Shown here: positions 34,932 to 44,309 of the stretch, piece by piece
How positions within the stretch are numbered: the first letter of the stretch is position 1
How the letters are laid out: every line of letters begins with the position of its first letter
Assembly: GCA_031213475.1 (NCBI GenBank)
Contig: JARUPZ010000030.1
Location: 3,283,371-3,347,370, forward strand
Length of the DNA: 64,000 nucleotides
Source: Nereocystis luetkeana
Lineage: Eukaryota; Sar; Phaeophyceae; Laminariales; Laminariaceae
Direction: 5' to 3'
The notes under the pieces: generated by a model
Databases searched by the model: none
Told to the model about the DNA's origin: nothing
Seen by the model: only the letters and a program-made list of their open reading frames with translations
Program-made: the position numbers and the translations under genes

Positions 34932-37626
34932 CCCTCCCCCCGGCCGCCCTGCCGTCTGTATGACTACCAGCCTCTATTCCTGTGCCCCAAGCGTGACGCG
35001 GTGTGCACGTTTTTCCTGACGAGGGAATAGAGGCGACGTGTAAATACTGGTAGCGTTTACGGCTTAGCCCAAGTTGGACACAACGGTTGACACGTACGCT
35101 TACTCCCAATAAATAAAAGTTGAAGATCATGCTGCACATTGTCGGGTGGCAAGAGAAATAATAATAATAATACATATTTTATCAAGAGAAATTTCCCAGT
35201 TGGGGTTGATGTTTTCAAAGCCAACCGTGTTTCAACCGGAATGTCGAATGCTACAGCCAAGGGCTATCTATACTACAGGTATGCATATCAAAGGCAGGCC
35301 ACCCGGTAGTTTCTTTTCGCTCGAACACATTGCGTCGCGCGGAAAGCGTACGCTACATACCCAGGGGGGGGAAGGTTAAGAGCCTATTGCCCACGGGTCG
35401 TGATGTCAAAACCTATTGCTGTCGTTTTTTTGTTTGTTTCCCATCAAAAGCTCTCGGGTATACATGCATGCATCCCTCGTAATCGTAGAGACGCCGGGCC
35501 ACCCGCCCACTCGACCATGTGTTCCGCTCATCACGTCTACATGTACGCCAGGCCACCCGACCACTTGGCGGCAGCAATCGTGCAAACGACCGCGCCCGAC
35601 CACCGTTTCGTCTCGCTCACACACCCGCCAGGTGGACATCGTACGCTACCCGGGGCTGGCGAGTTTCCCCCAGAAGGCTCTCGCTGACGCGCAACACGGC
35701 AACGGCATCCACGGGTCGATGCTGTGGTTCGAGGTCACGGGCGGCACGGAGGCAGGGCGCAAGCTGATGAACTCGGTGCAGCGGCCATGGAGCCTCTGCG
35801 AGAACCTGGGAGCGACGGAGTCGATCCTGACGTGTCCCGCGGTGATGACGCACGCCAACATGCTCCAGGAGGACCGGTGAGTGTGTCCGCCTACCCTGTG
35901 TTCCCTCGGCGAAAATTTAGTTTTGGGAGCAACCATGAAGGTTCTCGTGGCGATGCGCTTGTTGGCTGCAGGAGTGGGAGGGTGGGGGGGGGGGGGAGGG
36001 AGGGTGGCGATGCGCTTGTTGGCTGCAGGAATGGGAGGGTGGGCGGGGGGGGGGAGGGAGGGTGGCGATGCGCTTGTTGGCTGCAGGAGTGGGAGGGTGG
36101 GGGGGGGGGGGGAGGGAGGGTGGGGGGCGGGCGGACCGGTGTTGCCTGACCGTAGTCATGGGGGATCGGTCAGTCTTTCCGTTCTTCCTCATTTTCGGCT
36201 GTTACCCGGTCGGAGTTGATATCTACGCGGCGCGAAACTGTCGGCATGGGAAGAGAGGGGGAATGGCCGGCCAGCGCGGGCGACGAGTATGGCGTATCAG
36301 TTGAGAGTGACGCTTTGTTGATGCTTTCGCGATTTGTGATGTGCTGCCGGCAGAGGGCAGGCGGGGGTTGGCCTTCTCGCCGGGCCACGTCTTGTCGCCG
36401 TGCGGTGCTTTGTGGCACCAAGCGTCTTTTGAAGATCCCAGATTGATGCTAATTGTTGTTGTTGTTGTTGTTGTTTTTTTTTTTTTTTTTTAAATTTTAC
36501 ACCGCCACGAGTATATAGCGGGGTCTCGCTTGTACATGGAGTTTTGGCGCGAGCACAACCTTGCTCCATTACCAAGTACCGGAAGGTTATTCACAAGCGC
36601 AAGCAGCCCAGTCCCAGGCACGGGAGGATCGGTTCGAAGCACAAGGAGGCTATCGTCAGGCGCAAGCAGGCCATTCACATTCCTAAGCGGGCCGCAAAGT
36701 GACCCTTCCGGAACAAAACATGCAGGCGGGGCCATTCGCAAGCACGAGAGGCTGGGCGATCGTAGCAGCTGATATTTTACGCCTGCGCTTGTTGCTTGTG
36801 AAGTCGAGAGTCAACGAAGTGGAGCCAGCGTACGGCGGGGAAAAGAGTCGTCCTCTAATCGAATGCTTAATTTCACATGTTCGGCGGAGGCTCGGAAGAA
36901 TATCACAGTAATCCTTCTTCCTTCTGCTCCTGTGCGCCGCCCTACCCACCCCACCCTATGTCTTACCCCACTTCCGCAGGTGGTCTTAGGTTGCCCGTCC
37001 CATCCTATACTTACTTGATCATACCCTTTCCATGATACCCTACCTACTCATCCCGTCTTCCCCATCCTATTCTGCTTGTCCCATCGTACCTATCCCATCG
37101 TACGCATCCCATTCTACCCATCCCATCCTTCCCATGCCATCGTACCCATCCCATCGTGCCCATCTTATCCTACTCGTCCGATCGTACCTTTCCCGCGTAC
37201 CCATCCCACCGTACCCATCCCATTTTCCCCATCCCGTCGTACCGATCCCGTCGTACCCACTGCATTTTTCCCACCCGATTCGACCTATCCGGTCCGATGC
37301 GTCCCGTCTTGACCGTCCCATCTTTTGCCCACCCCATCCTACAAAGCCCCCTTCCCACCCACCCCATGCTATCCCATTTAATCGTACCCATCCCGTTCTA
37401 GCCATCCTATCATACCTGTCCCTATCTTACTCATCCCATCTTACCCATCCCACCCCATCTTATCCATCCCACCCCATCTTGCCGTTCCCATCCTTCCCGT
37501 CCCACCCGATCGACGTGGACCAGCTTGAAGGTTGGCATCACGGACGGCTTTGTACGGGTATCCTGCGGGGTAGAGGACACAGAAGACCTCGTCTCCGCCC
37601 TCCAGAAAGGCTTGGACGACCTCTGA
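23265..37626 (+). CDS. cystathionine gamma-lyase/gamma-synthase-type PLP enzyme, nine exons, one in the assembly gap
   Basis: Visible exons 23265-23317, 23559-23664, 29663-29813, 32499-32698, 33570-33688, 34466-34577, 35632-35876 and 37524-37626 join in phase to 362 residues. Exon 1 (MSTGTGTWPEGKEMAME) runs into TKFVHEGVNPDKESGAI. Cofactor residues are visible: Tyr59 and Arg61 in GFSYSRTANPT bind the PLP phosphate, and SLTKFYDGHN holds the Schiff-base Lys. About 37 residues with the usual VDNTF segment are absent between TLTDIR and SLTK; adding them gives about 399 residues and puts the Lys at 211, normal for the family. They should lie in the N run at 33340-33439. YGGTNR, rather than the YGCT of methionine gamma-lyases, favours a transsulfuration role (cystathionine cleavage or synthesis). 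The exact reaction cannot be fixed from sequence. No plastid signal is seen, so it is probably cytosolic. Introns reach 6 kb and are full of repeats. Confidence 0.94.
24270..24490 (+). mobile_element. LINE 5' fragment split by a MITE
   Basis: The left part (TTAAACCGTTCTTTCTACCC, then GTCGACGTCCAGCAC, to about 24322) and the right part (GAGTACAAGCTCTGTGG, then CTACGCCACAGAGA, from about 24436) match consecutive segments of the uninterrupted copies at 47390-47510 and 52036-52170. Between them sits the mariner-like MITE. About 30 bp of the expected sequence is missing at the junction. It lies in intron 2 of the PLP enzyme gene. Confidence 0.75.
24323..24425. mobile_element. mariner-like MITE, second copy, left end incomplete
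   Basis: The right end (24402-24425) is identical over 24 bp to the right end of the copy at 10722-10868 and closes with GGTCCCCCGTAATA. The left side (GGAACTATAGTAAATAGGACC) is a diverged inverted counterpart lacking the outermost bases. It is about 100 bp long and non-coding. Confidence 0.75.
28487..29010. repeat. minisatellite with units of about 125-145 bp, four units
   Basis: Each unit contains CAGCCCTGTCCTGCCGCGGA, GGCACCAGCTTCAAGCGATG, CCGGTTGAA and CGGCGGCGCGGTGCGGTG, then GTTGACATCGTTCAACC. The first unit has a local duplication of GCGGAACGAA. Several reverse open frames across it are a by-product of the period. It lies in intron 2 of the PLP enzyme gene. Confidence 0.85.
30079..30498 (+). 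repeat. 420-bp dispersed repeat, complete-looking copy
   Basis: It is collinear over about 415 bp with 53201-53615, with roughly 90 percent identity judged by eye, from GGTTGTCGAGTTA through CATTTGTGCGAGGTAAAGAA and CGGCGCTTCGCGCTTGGTGC to TCGAGTACATCTCTCCTA. I see no clear inverted ends, target duplication or open frame. It could be a SINE-like or other non-autonomous element. It lies in intron 3 of the PLP enzyme gene. Confidence 0.85.
30529..30722 (+). repeat. 420-bp repeat, second partial copy in tandem
   Basis: This matches the right half of the preceding copy (CACCTCACGGC, CTTGCTGCAAG, GGTCTACGGTCATAC, ACGGCCGTACACGATC) with greater divergence, about 75-80 percent by eye. Its position directly after the better copy suggests either a head-to-tail duplication or insertion of one copy beside an older one. 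Confidence 0.75.
32062..32362. repeat. 300-bp CCT/CTC trinucleotide tract
   Basis: An almost pure (CTC)n run with occasional CCC, CTT and CGT triplets lies in intron 3 of the PLP enzyme gene, ending about 135 bp before the acceptor of exon 4. The plus strand is nearly all pyrimidine, so triplex or other non-B DNA is possible. Long Ser, Leu or Glu runs in translations of it are artefacts. Confidence 0.95.
33340..33439. other. assembly gap of 100 N
   Basis: The gap is exactly 100 N, probably a placeholder of unknown true length. It is flanked by a run of about 20 C on the left and a GTT/GTC repeat on the right, which explains why it was not bridged. The exon needed between 32698 and 33570 of the PLP enzyme gene is not found in the visible flanks, so it most likely lies here. 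Confidence 0.97.
35948..36122. repeat. 57-58-bp minisatellite, three units
   Basis: CGATGCGCTTGTTGGCTGCA starts at 35951, 36008 and 36066. Each unit continues GGAGTGGGAGGGTGGG, a G run, then GGAGGGAGGGTGG. Several G tracts per unit could form G-quadruplexes. It lies in the last intron of the PLP enzyme gene. Confidence 0.9.
36945..37505. repeat. decameric CCCATCSTAC minisatellite of about 550 bp
   Basis: About fifty variants of CCCATCCTAC or CCCATCGTAC occur in register with scattered substitutions. The array stops some 18 bp before the acceptor (GACCAG) of the last exon of the PLP enzyme gene, so it supplies the pyrimidine-rich region in front of that splice site. Both strands are open across it because of its composition. 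Confidence 0.92.
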
Positions 37627-37994
37627 CCGCCGCTGGTGTACTGCCGTTCCGGTTTCGATCGGTGGCGTATTTGTAACGCGGGAGGGGCCGGTGCTCCCAG
37701 CGAGGAGCAGACTGCTCCTAGGCGTTGACGTGCCTCGGAGATGTGGTGTCTTGTCTCGTTCGTTTCCGCGATTGGGTTTTTTGCGCGTGGGCCGAATAGC
37801 CATAGTGGTGCTGTTTTTTTTTTGGCAGCTTTTGTACCATGTGGTCAAATTAATAGCACTGCTGTCTTGGCCTGATATTCGTAACAAAACTTGGCTTGCT
37901 TGCGTGCATGCCAACCCTTTGTGTGCATGAAGGTGATGCACACTATGCGAGCCGATTTGTCGTCCGCACGTTTTTTGTTGTGTTTTGCCGGATT

Positions 37995-38425
37995 AGGACT
38001 CGTGAAACACGCACAATGGTTGTCTCTTGTCGTCTTGTTGCCCTTTTTTCTCCGAGCTCCGCCGGTGGGACACGTTGTGTTATCCCGCGAACAAGAATTT
38101 ATGACGATTGTCGAAATCATGACGATTTGTCCCTTGTCGTCTTGTTTTTTTTTTTTTTTTCTTTTGGCGCTCCGCCGGTGGGACACGGTGTGCTTCCCGC
38201 GAGCAAAAATCACAACGATTGTCGAAATCATGACGATTGTCTTCTTTGTCGAAATCATCACGTTTGTCCTTCGTCGCCTTGCGCGCCTTTTGCGGGCTGC
38301 CGGTGGGACTCGAGTGCGTGTTTACGTGTTTACGTGAGTCAATCGTCGCGATTGCCCTTTGTCGAAAAAATCAGCACGATTCTCCTTTTGTCGAGAAAAA
38401 TCATCACGATTGTCCTTTTGTCGGC
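37995..38425. repeat. decayed tandem repeat of about 115 bp, three to four units
   Basis: Units share CTCCGCCGGTGGGACACG, CCCGCGARCAARAAT, ACGATTGTCGAAATCATGAC and CCCTTGTCGTCTTG. The first two units (about 38015-38127 and 38128-38243) are clear. The later part has shorter sub-repeats such as ATCATCACGATTGTCCTTTT. It begins about 370 bp after the stop codon of the PLP enzyme gene. Confidence 0.75.
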
Positions 38426-40009
38426 CTTTTGCCTTTTTGCGCCCTACTGCCGCTCGGGCATGATAGCTGTGGGCATGCACTGCAGTAGGACCTTCTGGAG
38501 GGAGGGGGTGGACGTCGAATAGCGTCAATTGTACACAGGGACGAACGAAAGTCTAAGGGGACCATTGTAGACACTGGTATACTGCTTCTGATGCTGCGCT
38601 GAACTCCCGAGAAGGAGCAAGGCACTGCTGTGGCTGTGGTCTCGGCTGTATAGCCGTGACTACTGTACGGCCTCGGCTGTAATAGATGCTTCTGATACTC
38701 CGTATATCTAGATCTCAAGAGAGGCCGGCGTTGCGTTTTTGCACTCCAGTAGAAATCAGCGTTTCAGATAATATCAGATAATACTAGAGGATAAAATAGG
38801 GGGGGGGGGGGATAGTGTTCAAGTCCCGAGCTAAATGCTGTGACTGACCTGGAAATGGAATGTGTGTGTGTTCGAGCACGACTCCAACACCCCAAAAGCG
38901 AACGTATACAGGCATGTTTTCAGACCTCGGAGAAGTCATGATCTAGCTATTCACAGATAGATCATCGACAGTAGTTCCTCACCTGCAGTCGCGAGAGGCT
39001 GTGCAGGATCTGCCTTTTAGGGCGGATCCAACCCAGGAAACATGTGCTATCAATAGAGTAGATCGTGAAGCAGATTGTACGACTCCCACCCGGCAGCATG
39101 AGCTAGATCATACAGATCATACAAGATCAAGAACATATGGATCTATCCACCTTTCAAAGATGTAGACCATCAGGTGGGAAAATCGATGGTCTCTCCCTCG
39201 AGGTGTGTTTCGGAGCACCCAACGATTTGTTCCCGTTCTCGATCCCCACCCCACCATCCACCCGAGCTGCATGCACTCATATGAACCAGTGCGCACACAG
39301 CGCCGAACTTTGTCTACGGAAGGAGGGCTGAGCGACTGATTGATGCTGGTAATCGCCGTAGCAACCAGGGCGGCGTTCTGAGAGTTTTCAGACAACCTGG
39401 CCAGGCAACCAAAGAGCCATGATGTGGCAGGCATAAGTTCTGGCCCCTTGATATCTCCTTTAGTATAACGCCGCCACGACATTTTCGGGGACAACGACGT
39501 GGAAAATCGCCCCCCCCCTTCACTTCTTCCTTCGTCGACCACCACATCGAAAAGGCCATCTCCCTAAAAGGAGCATGGTGAGACCAAACTCTTGCTCATG
39601 GCTGGCGCGCAATTCAGTTCGCATGGTAGTTGAACGATATTTGTGCCTTCGTAAAAGGTGCAAGATGCAGACACCCAACGGGGGCTTGGAGCGGCTAGAT
39701 TTCACCGCCGAGCTATGTGCGTTATATTGCCGTTGAGCTTTGTAGAGCCCCCTACCAGTTCCCCAGAGTCAGCTGGGGTCTGTGGAACGGGCATTCGTTC
39801 TGTGTGTGTCTGTCTGGGTGTGCCGTGATTGGGTCATCACCAAGGGCAGTGATGTCTTTAGCCCGGAGTTCAGTAAAAAGCTGTCCCTCGGGTCGGCGCC
39901 GACATCCTCGGGTTTTTTTGCCACAATGTTGTGCTGGGCCTGCATCTTCGGTTTTGGAGCGGTCTCTCGGCTTCCCACCAGGTGTTTCAACGGGTACATT
40001 ATCGCCCTT

Positions 40010-40385
40010 TTTCGCGACATGCCGTGGCATTGCCGCGCCACCACCTGCGGCAAAACCTTCCACTGCATACCACGGAACCTTCCACAGACCTCCACAGCAT
40101 ACCATGGAACCCTAACCCTAGTTCTAACCATAACCCTACAGTATCTAGGTAGGTGTCGTAGGCATTGGGGTACCGTGGGGGTTGGCATGACAAGCCGTGG
40201 GGTTGCCATGGAGTGCCGTGAGGGATGCTGTGGCGGTTGCCGCGGGGGTTGCCATGTGGATGAACCACCCGTGGTATGCCACGGCGTGCGATGGCATCCT
40301 ACGCCACGCCATGAGATGCCGTGGGGATGCCATGGTATGCCATGGGCGGTACCATGGCAATGCCACGGCATGCCACGAGAGAGTG
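40010..40385. repeat. irregular GCCATGG/GCCGTGG palindromic repeat block
   Basis: TGCCATGG, TGCCGTGG, TGCCACGG and related 8-mers recur more than twenty times in both orientations (for example ATGCCATGGTATGCCATGGG), many as CCATGG palindromes. There is no constant period. The open frames across this block on both strands follow from the motif. Confidence 0.75.
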
Positions 40386-40907
40386 AAATAGTGCAGAACC
40401 CTGTTCAACGGGGGTGGGTACTTAAGCTTTTCTTGCCTGTTGGCCTCATCTCCACACGGTACGCACGCGCATCAAGATCAAGTTTCGCTGACCCCGAAGA
40501 GGCGGCTTCTTCTCGTCATTGCACCGTTCGAGCACGTGGCGCACTTCAGCAGTGACCCAATACTGCTGTAGCCCGTCCTTCCATTCGGGGCCCTAAGCAG
40601 GTTTCCAAGAATATTACGAGAGTACGCTAGAAATAGTGAAGTATACGATATTTTGCACGTAGAGTGTTTTTTCGGTTTACGAGACTTACTGTGTGCTGTG
40701 CTTTTTGTTTCTGCGCTGCTGGTGTGTTTGAGGGTGGTTCCTAACGAGGGACGAAACGGAGCAGGGGGGGGGAATTATTTAGTTTCTGAATTCGGGGAGA
40801 CGAAATGGCGAGTCCGGGACAGATCGCGACGTACGAAGACAAGGTTTCTTGTTATTATACGTGCAACACGAAGAAAGTTAACAGCGCACAGTCTGACGCC
40901 TACGGGG

Positions 40908-41159
40908 GCGTTCTACAATAATAGAGGTTCACCCTAAATTTACCGAGGCGCCTCACTTGAGGAGCTCCATACCTCACCCGAAAACTGACTTCAGCAAAAA
41001 TAAAATTGCTTCTCGATGAATAAACCCCATGCCCCAAATATACTAAGATATTATGAATTTTAGAAACAATATTGACATTCCGACGATTTCGCGTAAAAAA
41101 GGAGCCCTATCATCCAGAAAACATTTTAGCGGAAATGAGCCACCCCTATCGTAGAACGC
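40908..41159 (+). mobile_element. 252-bp MITE, copy of the family at 43149 and 8922
   Basis: The left end is GCGTTCTACAATAATAGAGG and the right end CCTATCGTAGAACGC, an inverted pair. Inside are GAGGCGCCTCACTTGAGGAG, CACCCGAAAACTGACTTCAG, CTCGATGAATAAACCCCATG and CGACGATTTCGCG, all collinear with 43149-43390. It is non-coding. Confidence 0.8.
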
Positions 41160-41784
41160 GTCGTAGTAGTGTTGTGCTCCAACTACATGCCAGGTACGCT
41201 AATATACCGTTCACGCATATATTATATTATATATATCGCTGCGGCCACAATCGTTTGATGGTGCTGCAAGCGACCTTACCGTCGGCCGAAGCGCGAAGTT
41301 AGGCCGACGTTGATCGTCAATCCTGCACGTACGACTTAATCAGACAATGTATGCTGGCCACAAGACGACTGACAACAAGGCAGACATCATTACCACAAAC
41401 TCCTTCACAAATATAACATTTTCGACCTCATCACCACACGGCCGCTGCAGCTTATATACCTAGCGTCAAGCATCTATCAACGTACCCATGCTTACCATAG
41501 TCGATCACATATCACCCTATCCATACAGACATAGCATATATCCACGTGGTTGGTCGACGCGATGATGTACATCGGGCGCGGCGAGAAACCGGGGCGAAAG
41601 TAAGCAGAGCGCGGTGTCGGCATACATTCTCAGATACATACGTACGCACGTAGAATATAGGCAAATCAACAATCTTCGAGCATAGCCTGCCCACATGCCA
41701 AATTGTTTGGTTATATGCGCATGCAGTCGATTTCCCGGGAAACAAACATGCACGCACGCACGCACGCACGCAAAGGACAGGACC

Positions 41785-42600
41785 TGGCATGGCCACACGG
41801 AATCACGGAGTTAATTTGACCACGGAAAACATAGATACGGCCATTACTTAAACGATTCCAGCTTGTTCCCAAGCAACCATGGAGTTGATCAGACCACGGC
41901 TAAGCATGGGTGTGGCCACTTGCAATAGTCTCCGGTTTAGCCACGAGCAAATGTGGGGTTGGTAGCAAAGAGCAGGCAAGCCATACATGTACGGCAACAT
42001 GGCGTTTATTCGACCACGGGCACTTCGGGGTGTGACCACTAGCGAACGTCTCCAGCTTGACCACAAGCACACACGGAGTGGAAGCAAACCGCGGGCGTGT
42101 GATATTACACGGAATCACGGATTGATTTTTGATCACCAAAACACATAGGTGCGGTCACTACTTAAACACCTCCAGCTATATCACAAGCAAACCCGGAGCC
42201 AATTAGCCCACGGCGAAACATGGCTGCGGCTACTAGCAAACACCTCCAGGTTGATCACAAGCAGAGCATAGGGCTGATTGCAAAGAACCGGCGTGCTATG
42301 GTCACACGGAGTCATGGCGTTAATTTTATCCACGGGTAAACATGGGTGTGATCCCTAGCGACTGCCCCCAAGCCAATCACAAGCAAGCATAGACTTGATA
42401 GCAAAGAGTAGGCATGCCATGATCACACACGGAAATAAATGTGGTATTTGTTTTACCACACACACGGGTAAACGTGGGTGTAGTCAGTAGTAGCGAATGC
42501 CACTCCAACTGATTCTGGTCCCGAAAAAAATACCTTAAGCTTGATCGGAGGCAACCACGAGATTGATTTGAATTGCCTCTGATCATGGGTAACCAAGCGT
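41785..42600. repeat. diverged satellite with nested periods of about 60 and 190 bp
   Basis: Sub-units carry variants of CATGGGTGTGGCCACTAGC, AACACCTCCAGCTTGATCAC and AAGCAAACATGGAGTTGAT. A longer unit begins at each CACACGGAATCACGG (about 41797, 42110, 42304 and 42424). Divergence is high, so the array is old. No coding signal is seen. Confidence 0.7.
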
Positions 42601-43148
42601 TCGGCCACGACGAAACACTCGCGGCTCTTTAGTTTACACCAGAGCGGCACCTGCATTCAGGGCGGAGGGGCCGAGTGGCTCACACCCCCCCGTCCCCGAG
42701 TAGGAACGTAGCACCAAGTACGTCCGTTAGTCAGCCGGAACAACGTGACAGTCTTGGCATGTTTTGTTTGTTCGCTAACCCTATTATTCACGAGTTCCAT
42801 GGTACTACTACTACTCCCTTCCGTCGACTTGCAGCCTGCTGGTACCCTGAGCGTCAATCTTTAAATAAATACTCCCACAGGACGAGCGTTTAGTAGTAGA
42901 CACCGAGATGTAACGCTTGAAAAATATTGCACTTACACCTTGCCAATGGTATATCGACGCAGAGGGCTACCCCGCATACTTTCAACCGAGACAATTTTCA
43001 GACGCTTTGTCTCAAATATAACATTCACTAGTAGTACCTGGTATAAGACAACAAGAAAACAACCCAGTATACATCTCCCTCTTGCAAGCACTCAAAATCC
43101 TTTTATGCCGTGTGAAGTCCAGCTCTGCTTGTACTGTAAGTCGCCGAG

Positions 43149-43390
43149 GCGTTCCACGGTAGAGGTTCACCATGATTTTTTCCGAGGCTCCTCACTTGAG
43201 GAGCTCCTTACCTCATCCGAAAAATGACCTCAGCAAAATTCAAAATGCTTTCCCGATGAAAAATCCCATGGCCCAAGTATACAAAACGTCATTTTTCGAA
43301 GCAAGATTAACGTTCAGGCGATATGGGATTAAGGAGGGCCGTTTTTCAAAAACAAAAAAACGGGAATGTACTACCTCTATCGTAGGAAGC
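43149..43390 (+). mobile_element. 242-bp MITE, best-preserved copy
   Basis: The ends GCGTTCCACGGTAGAGGT and ACCTCTATCGTAGGAAGC are inverted repeats of about 17 bp. It shares the core GAGGCTCCTCACTTGAGGAG and the following blocks with the other two copies. It is non-coding. I could not assign a superfamily because the target duplication is not clear. Confidence 0.8.
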
Positions 43391-43825
43391 GTCCGCCGCC
43401 AACGTCCTTGGGTCCGAACACTGTCGCAAGGTACGTGCCATAGGGGAAGGGAGGAGAGCCCGACATGCGAACACCGATAGGCAAGCGTAAGAAGGGCAGC
43501 TATCCAACAAAAGAAATCGCACCTTCAAACATGCGACAGCCCTACTCTCGGGGCTAGGGAGAAAATCGCAGGAAAATCAGCCTCCAACTCGCTCCAGAAG
43601 AAACGAAACGCCAAGGGTGAGGTCAGAGACAAAGGGCCCGACAACATTTACACGCACTAAACGCCGAAGATGAGTAAGCAAAAACCAAAGCTATTGTAAA
43701 AGGTACACAAACCTCAACAGGTATAGGTGGCTAGAACGCCAACCCACCGCCGGGGTCGGACATATTGCCCTGAGAAGCGACTCCCGTAGCTACATCTGCG
43801 GAGGCGTCGACGTGGACTGGTCGGA

Positions 43826-44309
43826 ACAACATATTCGCCTGATTGAGAGCGTAGTATCTGATTGAGAGCGAGATTGCGCGATACGCTGTAGCCGGACTAC
43901 CGCTGAGAGGTGGAGCTTGCTGTGTAGCTTGAATTGAAGGGCTAGCCCGTAGCTTCAAGCCGCTACCCTGGTCATCGTGTGCGAGTCTCTCGTTGTGGAG
44001 CTACAGCCGGGAGCAGAAGCTACAGTAGAGCCCACCGCCCGAGGCGAAACAGTTTGAGGCAGGAATAATAATAATAGCCAATCTGGGGAAATCTAGCAAC
44101 TTGTCTAGCTCCTAGCTGCAGCATCCGATGACGATGACACGCATATGCTCGCGACGCTGCTGACGAGACCTTCAATTTGCGCCGCTTCTTGGAATAGCCC
44201 GTCCCCTACTTACCAAGAAATGGCAAGAGGCGTCTGGACCCGAAATTTCAATTTATTTGGCTCTCGCTCTCAATCAGATACTTCGCTCTCAATCAGGCGA
44301 ATATGTTGT
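43826..44309. mobile_element. 484-bp element with 48-bp inverted ends
   Basis: The left arm 43826-43873 (ACAACATATTCGCCTGATTG onward) and the right arm 44262-44309 (ending AATCAGGCGAATATGTTGT) are reverse complements with one mismatch in 48. Each arm contains CTGATTGAGAGCG twice as a direct repeat. The 390-bp middle is non-coding, with AGCTACAGC/GCTGTAG-type short inverted motifs. It could be a MITE or foldback element of a family not otherwise seen in the window. Confidence 0.75.

Noticed and set aside
34888-35175. Reverse frame ending in a poly-Gly run
   Set aside because: It is created by a poly-C run inside an intron; no other support.
39117-40555. Open frames of 142 and 257 codons on opposite strands
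   Set aside because: No recognisable motif, no splice context, and the larger one is partly made of the CCATGG-type repeat.
41740-41775. ACGC repeats that might suggest a CRISPR-like array
   Set aside because: It is a plain four-base microsatellite with no spacers.
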